A stretch of 17,299 nucleotides of DNA. Source: an uncultured Pseudomonadota bacterium (lineage in GTDB: Bacteria > Pseudomonadota > Gammaproteobacteria > Xanthomonadales > Ahniellaceae). The position numbers and the translations under genes were made by a program. This document shows, piece after piece, positions 7,263 through 13,269 of the stretch. The stretch's first letter is position 1; each line of letters begins with the position of its first letter. The notes under the pieces are model-generated. The model worked only from the letters and a program-made list of their open reading frames with translations, made no database searches and was not told the DNA's origin. The stretch lies in assembly GCA_937996755.1 (NCBI GenBank), contig CALKUS010000286.1, forward strand, positions 1 through 17,299. Reading direction: 5' to 3'.

Positions 7263-7820
7263 ATGGCCAGGAAGCCGCCGCGCACCACCACCGACGAGGA
7301 GTCAGCGCTGTTCCGCGACGCGCTCGGCGCCGGCATCAAGCCGCTGAAGGACCACGGGCGCACGGACGCGCGGCCGTCGCCGCCGAAGCCGCACCCGGCG
7401 CAGACGATCGCCGACCGCGCGGCGGTCGCGCGCGAGATGCTCGAGGCGCCGCTGTCCGACGTCGACCTCGAGTTCGGCGAGCCGCTGTCCTACGTGCGCG
7501 ACGGCGTCGCGCCGCGCGTGCTGAAGCGCATGGGCCGCGGCGAGTTCGCGGTGCGCGACGAGCTGGACCTGCACCACATGACGGCCGACGTCGCCGCGTC
7601 CGCGCTGTCGGGCTTCCTGAACGACAGTCGCCGCGCGGGCAGGCTCTGCGTGAAGGTCATCCATGGCAAGGGCCTGCGCTCGAAGTCCGAGGGGCCCGTG
7701 CTCAAGCGCCTCGTCGATCGCCTGCTGCGGCGGCGAGGCGACGTGGTCGCGTTCCGCTCGGCGCGCGCCGTGGATGGCGGCAGTGGCGCCGTGATCGTGC
7801 TGCTGCGCAGGCAACCCTGA
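7263..7820 (+). CDS. Smr-domain protein, SmrB-like (probable ribosome-collision endonuclease)
   Basis: A 185-aa protein with the SmrB/YfcN layout. An N-terminal helix like the SmrB ribosome-contacting region (DEESALFRDAL, 11-21) leads into a charged linker, then LSYVRDGVAPRVLKRMGRGEF (75-95) and a C-terminal Smr domain. The domain has DLH at 102-104, HGKG at 134-137 and a GGSGAV end (172-177). E. coli SmrB (183 aa) cleaves mRNA at collided ribosomes. The usual DLHG reads DLHH here, so the Gly is replaced though D and H remain. The start at 7263 matches the family N-terminus. The longer frame from 7170 overlaps the surE start and adds no recognisable sequence. No Shine-Dalgarno is visible. It is divergent from surE and convergent with the lipoprotein gene. 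Confidence 0.88.
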   Translation: MARKPPRTTTDEESALFRDALGAGIKPLKDHGRTDARPSPPKPHPAQTIADRAAVAREMLEAPLSDVDLEFGEPLSYVRDGVAPRVLKRMGRGEFAVRDELDLHHMTADVAASALSGFLNDSRRAGRLCVKVIHGKGLRSKSEGPVLKRLVDRLLRRRGDVVAFRSARAVDGGSGAVIVLLRRQP

Positions 7821-7833
7821 CGGCCCCGGCGCA

Positions 7834-7857
7834 CCCGCGTCGCTGCAGCGACGCGGG
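7834..7857. terminator. 24-bp perfect palindrome between converging genes
   Basis: CCCGCGTCGCTGCAGCGACGCGGG is an exact palindrome (10-bp stem plus a TGCA loop when folded as RNA). It lies 13 bases after the smr stop and 14 bases before the lipoprotein stop on the other strand. Its position suggests a two-way terminator, though neither side has a T-run. A protein-binding site is the alternative. Confidence 0.5.
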
Positions 7858-7871
7858 GAAGCGCGCCGAGG

Positions 7872-8087
7872 TCAGCGCGAGGTCGCCTTCCGCTTCTGCG
7901 GCGGGTGCACCCAGACGATCTTGTAGCCGCGGCTCAACGCGTCTTCGGTGATGATCGCCATCTTCTGGAAATCGACGTCGGCTTCGAACGCCGACTGCGG
8001 CGTCGCATTCGTGCGCGGCTGGGACGTCGCGCATCCACCCAGGGCTGCGATCGCGATCGCTCCCACGAACCACTTCAACTGTCGCAT
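7872..8087 (-). CDS. Small lipoprotein of unknown function
   Basis: A 71-aa protein with a clear lipoprotein signal: MRQLKWF, a hydrophobic stretch (about 8-18) and the lipobox LGG-C at Cys19. The mature part is about 53 residues (ATSQPRT onward), has one Cys, and contains FEADVDFQKMAIITEDALSRGYKIVWV before a basic PPQKRKATSR tail. I do not recognise a family. The start is set by AGGAGG at 8094-8099, 6 bases before the ATG. A longer frame from 8120 would bury the signal peptide. Residue 20 is Ala, so the Asp+2 inner-membrane retention signal is absent and outer-membrane sorting is possible. It has its own promoter-like element and probably forms a single-gene unit between truD and the convergent smr gene. 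Confidence 0.82.
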   Translation of the reverse strand: MRQLKWFVGAIAIAALGGCATSQPRTNATPQSAFEADVDFQKMAIITEDALSRGYKIVWVHPPQKRKATSR

Positions 8088-8093
8088 GTCCGG

Positions 8094-8099
8094 CCTCCT
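8094..8099 (-). promoter_or_regulatory. Strong ribosome binding site of the small lipoprotein gene
   Basis: AGGAGG on the minus strand, 6 bases before the ATG at 8087. It is the most complete Shine-Dalgarno sequence I see in this window and settles the start codon. Confidence 0.7.
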
Positions 8100-8153
8100 G
8101 TTCTGGTCCCGGGTCGGCACCGCGACATGCGGGCCGGCCTCGACTGCGGGGCC

Positions 8154-8160
8154 AGTATAG
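8154..8160 (-). promoter_or_regulatory. CTATACT -10 element, sigma-S-like, before the lipoprotein gene
   Basis: The minus strand reads CCTATACTGG here. TATACT is one base from TATAAT, and the preceding C matches the sigma-S preference for CTATACT. No good -35 is found 17 bases upstream, which sigma-S promoters tolerate. It sits in the AT-richest patch of the window (about 8155-8216), downstream of truD, and predicts a leader of about 60 bases. Confidence 0.45.
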
Positions 8161-8219
8161 GCTCGGCTTTTTGCGCTTTCTTTCGGAAAAACAGCCGGTT
8201 CTTGACGAATCTTGCGCGT

Positions 8220-9239
8220 TCAGCCGGACCCGTCGGCGAACTCGCCGAGCGCCGCGAGCACGGTGGTCGCGTAGGCGCCGGCCGGCAGCTCGAAAGCGAG
8301 CTCGAGCGCCTGCTCGTGCCACGCGTGCTGCAGGGCGGCGACGCGCACGCGCAATGCACGACGCTGCTGCTGCAGGCCGGCGCCTTCGAGCCCGCGCGCC
8401 AGGTCGGCGTGTGCATCGACGACGCCACGCTCGAGCGCGGCAACGTCGCCGGTCGTGCGCAGCTCGCCGCGGCCCCAGAGCGGCCCCGTGGGGTGCACGT
8501 CGCCCGAGGCGATCCGTTCGCGGAGCGTTGCGTCCAGCGGCTCGGGCCCGAAGATCGAGCCGGTGCCGTCGAGCTGGAACACGTCGCCGTCGCGGCCGGT
8601 GCGCCAGGAGCCGTCCGCGACGCGCGCGGCGAGCACGGCGTTGAAGATCGCGGAGCGCGCGGCGGAAAGCAGGATCGAGCGCTCCTCGCGCGGCACGCGC
8701 TGGCCGGCGAACATGGCGGCGGCGGCCGCGACGTTGCCGCCGCCACGACCGAAGCGCTGCTCGCCGAAGAAATTCGGTACGCCGTCGCGCCCGATCGCGT
8801 CGAGCAGCGCGTCCGCCGCGTCGCGGTCGCCGTCGACGTTGCGCACCACGATCGCGAACGCGTTGCCCTTCAGCGCGCCGCGCGGCAGCTTGCGCGAATG
8901 ACGCTGGGCCGAGAGCACGCGCACGCCCGCGACGTCGAGCGCGTTCCAGTCGGGGTCGGCGCGTCCCGGCAGGTGCACCGTGAACGCCTGTCGCGTGACG
9001 GCGTGGCGGTCCTTCAGGCCCGCGAAGCCGACCGCGAACGGCGCCACGCCCGCGAACCGCGCCAGCTGGCGCGCCACCCATTCGGTGTTCGCGCCGCGCT
9101 TCTCGACTTCGAGGAACGCATGCTCGCCGGCGCCCGACGGCGCGAAGCCGAGCCGCTCGTCGACGCGGAAATCCTCGGGCGACGCGCGCAGCGTGCCGCG
9201 CAGGGCGCCGGCGCCGGCACGCGGGAGGTCGTCGGTCAT
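8220..9239 (-). CDS. truD: tRNA pseudouridine(13) synthase TruD
   Basis: TruD makes pseudouridine at position 13 of tRNA-Glu. The 339-aa product (E. coli 349) has the catalytic Asp in GFAGLKDRHA (D77), the N-terminal PEDFRVDE motif (21-28) and the NFFGEQRFG motif, followed by the inserted domain and a C-terminal WHEQALELAFELPAGAYAT. The start at 9239 (MTDDLPRAG) puts PEDFRVDE at the usual distance. A longer frame from 9290 would overlap the end of ispF. No strong ribosome binding site is seen, so coupling to ispF, 19 bases upstream, is likely. This appears to be the last gene of the pyrG-to-truD run. Confidence 0.94.
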   Translation of the reverse strand: MTDDLPRAGAGALRGTLRASPEDFRVDERLGFAPSGAGEHAFLEVEKRGANTEWVARQLARFAGVAPFAVGFAGLKDRHAVTRQAFTVHLPGRADPDWNALDVAGVRVLSAQRHSRKLPRGALKGNAFAIVVRNVDGDRDAADALLDAIGRDGVPNFFGEQRFGRGGGNVAAAAAMFAGQRVPREERSILLSAARSAIFNAVLAARVADGSWRTGRDGDVFQLDGTGSIFGPEPLDATLRERIASGDVHPTGPLWGRGELRTTGDVAALERGVVDAHADLARGLEGAGLQQQRRALRVRVAALQHAWHEQALELAFELPAGAYATTVLAALGEFADGSG

Positions 9240-9258
9240 GGCTGGAAAAGATCGCGGC

Positions 9259-9741
9259 TCACGCCGCTCCCACGCGCTCGAGAAGAACAACCGCCATCGC
9301 GGCGATTCCCTCGCCGCGCCCGGTGAAGCCGAGTTTTTCGCTCGTCGTCGCCTTGATGCTCACGCGGTCGACGCCGGCGCCGAGGTCCGCGGCCAGGTTC
9401 GCGCGCATCGCGTCGGCATGCGGCCCCACGCGCGGCGCTTCCGCCACCACCGTGACGTCGGCGTTGCCGAGGCGATGGCCGTGCTCGCGCATCAGCTGCG
9501 CGACGCGGCGCAGGAACGTGCGGCTGTCCGCGCCACGCCACTGCGGGTCGGACGGCGGGAAGTGCCTGCCGATGTCGCCGAGCGAAAGCGCGCCCAGGAT
9601 CGCGTCGCACAGTGCGTGGATCACGACGTCGCCGTCGCTGTGCGCCACGATGCCGCGCGCATGCGCGATGCGCACGCCGCCCAGCATCACGTGGTCGCCG
9701 TCGCCGAAGGCGTGGACGTCGAAGCCCTGCCCGATGCGCAT
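9259..9741 (-). CDS. ispF: 2-C-methyl-D-erythritol 2,4-cyclodiphosphate synthase
   Basis: IspF catalyses the fifth step of the MEP isoprenoid pathway, closing CDP-ME-2-phosphate to the cyclic diphosphate with loss of CMP. The 160-aa product has the usual family length. The zinc ligands D8 and H10 sit in GQGFDVHAF, and H42 in HSDGDVVIHAL. The C-terminal family signature KATTSEKLGFTGRGEGIAA is intact. Its ATG lies one base after the ispD stop, so the two consecutive-family MEP genes are almost certainly co-translated. Confidence 0.97.
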   Translation of the reverse strand: MRIGQGFDVHAFGDGDHVMLGGVRIAHARGIVAHSDGDVVIHALCDAILGALSLGDIGRHFPPSDPQWRGADSRTFLRRVAQLMREHGHRLGNADVTVVAEAPRVGPHADAMRANLAADLGAGVDRVSIKATTSEKLGFTGRGEGIAAMAVVLLERVGAA

Positions 9742-9742
9742 G

Positions 9743-10438
9743 TCAGGCCTCGTCCTCTTGCCGGCGCAGGATCATCTCGGCGATCGCGAGGTCCTCGGCG
9801 GACGTCACCTTGAGGTTGTCGTCGCTGCCGGTCACGAGCAACGCGGTCTTCCCGCGCAATTCGAGCGCCTTCGCCTCGTCCGTCGCGGCGACGCCGGACG
9901 CGATCGCCGCTTCGAGCGCATCGGCCAGCTCGCCGCGATGGAACAGCTGCGGGGTGAACGCGCGCCACAGGTTCTCGCGCGGCACGCTCGCCTCGGCCTC
10001 GTGCTCGGCATTGCCGCGCTTGATGGTGTCGCGCACGGGCGCCGCGAGCAGCGCACCGGTGTCGTGCATCATGCCGCGCTGCAGGAGATGGTCGATGTCG
10101 GCGTGGCGCACGCACGGGCGCGCGGCGTCGTGCACGAGCACCCAGTCGCTCACCGCGACTTCGCGCGGCAGCGCGCGCAGGCCGGCGAGCACCGAATGCG
10201 CGCGCTCCTCGCCGCCGTGCGTCGCGATCACCGGCTTGCCGAGGCATTCGTGCAGCCCCGGCCACCAGGAATCGTCGGGCGCGATCGCGACCACGATGCC
10301 TTCGATGTCGGGGTGCGACGCGAGGCGCTCGAGCGTGCGCACGAGCATCGGCCGGCCGCCGAGCATCTGGTACTGCTTCGGCCGGTCGCCACCGAAGCGG
10401 CGGCCGGCACCGGCTGCGGGAATCACGCACCACGGCAT
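9743..10438 (-). CDS. ispD: 2-C-methyl-D-erythritol 4-phosphate cytidylyltransferase
   Basis: IspD transfers CMP from CTP to methylerythritol phosphate in the MEP pathway. The 231-aa product carries the nucleotide-binding loop PAAGAGRRFGGDRPKQY (7-23), the metal/nucleotide motif HDAARP (103-108), AAPVRDTIKR (132-141), TDEAKALE (186-193) and NLKVTSAEDL with K210. One small oddity is GGEERAHSVLAGL, where E. coli has RADSV; the Ser is kept but the preceding Asp is His. The gene starts 12 bases after ftsB and ends 1 base before ispF. CTP, its substrate, is the product of pyrG at the head of the same gene run. Confidence 0.96.
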   Translation of the reverse strand: MPWCVIPAAGAGRRFGGDRPKQYQMLGGRPMLVRTLERLASHPDIEGIVVAIAPDDSWWPGLHECLGKPVIATHGGEERAHSVLAGLRALPREVAVSDWVLVHDAARPCVRHADIDHLLQRGMMHDTGALLAAPVRDTIKRGNAEHEAEASVPRENLWRAFTPQLFHRGELADALEAAIASGVAATDEAKALELRGKTALLVTGSDDNLKVTSAEDLAIAEMILRRQEDEA

Positions 10439-10450
10439 GCGGGCATGCTC

Positions 10451-10795
10451 CTAGGGTTGCTCGGCGGGCGTCGCGGTCGCGGCGGGCGTCGCGGACGCCG
10501 ACGGCTCGACCACCTGGTAGAACGTTTCGCCCGGCTTGATCATGCCGAGCTCGGAGCGCGCGCGTTCCTCCACCGCCTCGCGCCCCGTCTTCAGGTCCTG
10601 CACGTCGGCCTCCAGCGCGGCGTTGCGCGCGCGCAGCGCCGCGTTGTCGCGCGCCTGGTCGTCGACGCGTTGCTCGAGGCGCCACACTTCCGGCAGGCCG
10701 CCCGAGCCCGTCCAGAGCTTGAGCTGCAGCACGACCAGCAGCACCAGCAGCGCCAGCGCGACCCAGCGCAGGACCGTGGCGCTGCGTTCGGCCAC
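10451..10795 (-). CDS. ftsB: Cell division protein FtsB (GTG start)
   Basis: FtsB forms a complex with FtsL and FtsQ that activates septal peptidoglycan synthesis. The 114-aa product has a short cytoplasmic end, one membrane helix (about 8-28) and a periplasmic coiled coil (about 35-75). The family motif EERARSELGMIKPGETFYQVV (76-96) follows, then an Ala/Thr/Pro-rich tail. The longer open frame is antisense-like noise upstream and overlaps eno. The GTG at 10795 follows the eno stop by one base and gives the standard FtsB N-terminus, so it is chosen. Coupling to eno is the classic eno-ftsB arrangement. The tail is coded by a near-tandem 18-bp repeat. Confidence 0.93.
   Translation of the reverse strand: MAERSATVLRWVALALLVLLVVLQLKLWTGSGGLPEVWRLEQRVDDQARDNAALRARNAALEADVQDLKTGREAVEERARSELGMIKPGETFYQVVEPSASATPAATATPAEQP
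10462..10494 (-). repeat. Tandem 18-bp repeat in the ftsB 3' end
   Basis: CGGCGGGCGTCGCGG occurs at 10462-10476 and again at 10480-10494, a period of 18 bases (6 codons). It encodes the Ala-Thr-Pro-rich C-terminal tail of FtsB after the conserved domain. Confidence 0.6.
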
Positions 10796-10796
10796 G

Positions 10797-12092
10797 TCAG
10801 CGCGCGAACCCCGGCAGGTTGGGGAACGCCGCGCGGCCGGCGTAGCGCGCGCGTTCGCCGAGCGCCTCCTCGATGCGCAGCAGGCGGTTGTACTTCGCCA
10901 CGCGATCGGTGCGGCACAGCGAGCCGGTCTTGATCTGCGTCGCCGACGTCGCGACCGAGAGATCGGCGATCGTCGTGTCTTCCGTCTCACCGGAGCGGTG
11001 CGAGATGACCTGCGCGTAGCGGTTGCGCTCGGCGAGGTCGATCGCCGCGAGCGTCTCCGACAGCGTGCCGATCTGGTTCACCTTGATGAGGATCGAGTTC
11101 GCGACGCCGCGCTCGATGCCCTGCGCGAGGATCGCCGGGTTCGTGACGAACAGGTCGTCGCCCACCAGCTGCACCTTCTCGCCGACCTTCTGCGTCAGCA
11201 GCTTCCAGCCGTCCCAGTCGTCCTCGGCCATGCCGTCCTCGACCGTCACGATCGGGTACTGCGCGCACCAGCCCGCGAGGAACTCCACCATCTGCGCGGA
11301 CGTGAGCTTGCGGCCCTCGCCGGCCATGTCGTACTGGCCGTCCTTGAAGTATTCGCTCGCCGCGCAATCGAGGCCGAGCCAGACGTCCGTACCGGCGCGA
11401 TAGCCGGCTTTCCCGATCGCCTCGAGGATCACCTCGACCGCCTCGACGTTCGAGCGCAGGTCGGGCGCGAAGCCACCCTCGTCGCCGACCGCCGTCGCGA
11501 GGCCGCGGCCCTTCAGCACCGACTTCAGCGCGTGGAAGATCTCGACGCCGCAGCGCAGCGCTTCCGAAAAGCTCGGCATGCCGACCGGCAGCACCATGAA
11601 CTCCTGCATGTCGACGTTGTTGTCGGCATGCGCGCCGCCGTTGATGATGTTCATCATCGGCACCGGCAGCTGCGGTGCGTGCGTGCCGATCAGGTGCGTC
11701 CAGAGCGGCACGCCCTTCTGCGCGGCCACCGCGTGCGCGTTCGCGAGCGACACGCCGAGCAGCGCGTTCGCGCCGAGCTTCGACTTGTTCGGCGTGCCGT
11801 CCAGCGCGACGAGCTGCTTGTCCAGCCCGCGCTGGTCCAGGGCATCGAAGCCGGCGAGCGCTTCGCGGATCGTGCCGTTGACGTTCGCGACGGCCTTGCG
11901 CACGCCCTTGCCGAGGTAGCGCGCCTCGTCGCCGTCGCGCAGCTCGACCGCCTCGCGCGTGCCCGTCGACGCGCCGCTCGGCACCGCGGCGCGGCCGACG
12001 TGGCCGGTGTCGAGCGTCACTTCGGCTTCCAGCGTGGGATTGCCGCGCGAATCGATGATTTCGCGCGCGTGGACGTGCTTGATCGTGGGCAT
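10797..12092 (-). CDS. eno: Enolase (phosphopyruvate hydratase)
   Basis: Enolase interconverts 2-phosphoglycerate and phosphoenolpyruvate in glycolysis and is also a degradosome component in many proteobacteria. The 431-aa product is full length (E. coli 432). Active-site and metal residues are visible: S42 in the PSGAST loop, E205 in GDEGGFAP, D242, E285, D312, the catalytic base K337 in LIKVNQIGT, the SHRSGETED loop and K388 in QIKTG. It follows the 96-aa membrane gene by 16 bases and runs directly into ftsB. Phosphoenolpyruvate made here is also a substrate of KdsA, encoded two genes upstream. Confidence 0.98.
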   Translation of the reverse strand: MPTIKHVHAREIIDSRGNPTLEAEVTLDTGHVGRAAVPSGASTGTREAVELRDGDEARYLGKGVRKAVANVNGTIREALAGFDALDQRGLDKQLVALDGTPNKSKLGANALLGVSLANAHAVAAQKGVPLWTHLIGTHAPQLPVPMMNIINGGAHADNNVDMQEFMVLPVGMPSFSEALRCGVEIFHALKSVLKGRGLATAVGDEGGFAPDLRSNVEAVEVILEAIGKAGYRAGTDVWLGLDCAASEYFKDGQYDMAGEGRKLTSAQMVEFLAGWCAQYPIVTVEDGMAEDDWDGWKLLTQKVGEKVQLVGDDLFVTNPAILAQGIERGVANSILIKVNQIGTLSETLAAIDLAERNRYAQVISHRSGETEDTTIADLSVATSATQIKTGSLCRTDRVAKYNRLLRIEEALGERARYAGRAAFPNLPGFAR

Positions 12093-12108
12093 GGTGGAGC
12101 TCTTTCGG

Positions 12109-12399
12109 TCAGGAATTCTTGAGCATCAGCCGCGCGAGCATCCCGACGAGGAACACGACGAGGATGCCGGCGACGGCGACGACGATCCGGTACAGGCGCG
12201 CGGACGAGCGCTGCAGCTCGATCGCGCGCGCCTGCGCGGCCATCGACTGCTCCTGGTTGCGCAGCGCGCGGTCGGAAGCTTCCTGCGCGAGGCGCGCCTG
12301 CGTCTCGGCGGACTCGACTGCACGCCGCGCGAGCGCGAGCTGCTCGCGCTGCTGGTCGCGCATTTCCGTGAGCAGCTGGGCGACGCGGTCGTCGCTCAT
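12109..12399 (-). CDS. Small coiled-coil protein with C-terminal membrane anchor, unknown function
   Basis: A 96-aa protein I cannot assign to a named family. Residues about 1-68 are highly charged and Gln/Ala-rich, with a heptad-like helical pattern (TEMRDQQREQLALARRAVES and AQEASDRALRNQEQSMAAQA). One hydrophobic segment follows (about 71-93, IVVAVAGILVVFLVGMLARLML) and the protein ends KNS. This is a tail-anchored layout with the coiled coil probably cytoplasmic. The ATG overlaps the kdsA stop (ATGA at 12396-12399) and eno starts 16 bases after its stop, so it is co-transcribed with both. I recall a hypothetical gene at this place in Xanthomonas-type genomes but could not verify it. Codon use looks like its neighbours. 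Confidence 0.85.
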   Translation of the reverse strand: MSDDRVAQLLTEMRDQQREQLALARRAVESAETQARLAQEASDRALRNQEQSMAAQARAIELQRSSARLYRIVVAVAGILVVFLVGMLARLMLKNS

Positions 12400-13211
12400 G
12401 GATTGCGCTTCGCGACCCGGTCGAGCGCCTGCAGCGTTTCGAGCAGCGCGCGCATCTGGCCGAGCGGCCAGGCGTTCGGGCCGTCGGACAGCGCCTTGTC
12501 GGGGTCGGGGTGGGTTTCCATGAACACGCCCGCGACGCCGACCGCGACGGCCGCGCGCGACAGCGCCGGCACGAACTCGCGCTGGCCGCCGGACTTGTCG
12601 CCCTGCCCGCCCGGCAGCTGCACGGAATGCGTCGCGTCGAAGACGACCGGGCAGTTGGTGTCGCGCATGACCACGAGCGAGCGCATGTCGGACACGAGGT
12701 TGTTGTAGCCGAAGCTCGCGCCGCGCTCGCAGACCATGATCTCGTCGTTGCCGACGGCGCGCGCCTTGTCGACCACGTTCTTCATGTCCCACGGCGAGAG
12801 GAACTGGCCCTTCTTGATGTTCACCGGCTTGCCCGCGCGCGCGACCGCCTGGATGAAGTCGGTCTGCCGGCACAGCATCGCCGGCGTCTGCAGCACGTCG
12901 ACGACCGCGGCCACTTCGTTCATCGGCGTGTATTCGTGCACGTCCGTGAGCACGGGCACGCCGAGCTGGCGCTTCACTTCCGCGAGCACGCGCAGCCCTT
13001 CTTCCATCCCGGGGCCGCGGAAGCTCTTCGCGGAGGAGCGATTCGCCTTGTCGAAGCTCGACTTGAAGATGAAGTTGATCCCGAGCTCGCCCGTGATCTC
13101 CTTCAGCTTGCCCGCGGTGTCGAGCTGCAGTTGCTCGGACTCCACGACGCAGGGACCCGCGATGAGGAAGAACGGCCGGTCGGGGCCGATGTCGAAACCG
13201 CACAATTTCAT
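12396..13211 (-). CDS. kdsA: 3-deoxy-D-manno-octulosonate 8-phosphate synthase (KDO-8-P synthase), metal-dependent type
   Basis: KdsA condenses arabinose 5-phosphate with phosphoenolpyruvate to make KDO-8-phosphate for the LPS inner core. The 271-aa product shows FKSSFDKANRSS (49-60), FRGPGMEEGL, TDVHE (89-93), RQTDFIQA and HPDPDKALSDGP. The metal-site set of the metallo class is present: C21 in IAGPCVVES, H195 in FDATHS, E232 and D243. Each is 10 above the Aquifex ligands (C11, H185, E222, D233). E. coli has Asn in place of the Cys and needs no metal. The gene lies 58 bases after pyrG, whose product CTP is needed to activate KDO. GAAGG upstream of the ATG is a distant, weak ribosome binding site. 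Confidence 0.97.
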   Translation of the reverse strand: MKLCGFDIGPDRPFFLIAGPCVVESEQLQLDTAGKLKEITGELGINFIFKSSFDKANRSSAKSFRGPGMEEGLRVLAEVKRQLGVPVLTDVHEYTPMNEVAAVVDVLQTPAMLCRQTDFIQAVARAGKPVNIKKGQFLSPWDMKNVVDKARAVGNDEIMVCERGASFGYNNLVSDMRSLVVMRDTNCPVVFDATHSVQLPGGQGDKSGGQREFVPALSRAAVAVGVAGVFMETHPDPDKALSDGPNAWPLGQMRALLETLQALDRVAKRNP

Positions 13212-13269
13212 GACAGCGAAATACCTTCGGTCGTGGCGGAATCCGCGACGGCCATGAGTGACGAACGCA

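Noticed and set aside
5717..7363. 548-aa reading of pcm fused to upstream sequence
   Set aside because: The first 324 residues are an out-of-frame reading of surE. True pcm starts at 6391 by ATGA overlap.
8160..8216. Intrinsic terminator after truD in the T/A-rich patch
   Set aside because: Short T-runs are present but only very short stems can be drawn before them, so I could not support a terminator call.
9323..10933. 536-aa plus-strand open frame opposite ispF, ispD and ftsB
   Set aside because: All three minus-strand genes have intact catalytic or family motifs, and this frame is a high-GC shadow.
10536..12122. 528-aa plus-strand open frame opposite ftsB and eno
   Set aside because: Enolase is unmistakable on the minus strand. 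The shadow has no domain and spans gene boundaries.
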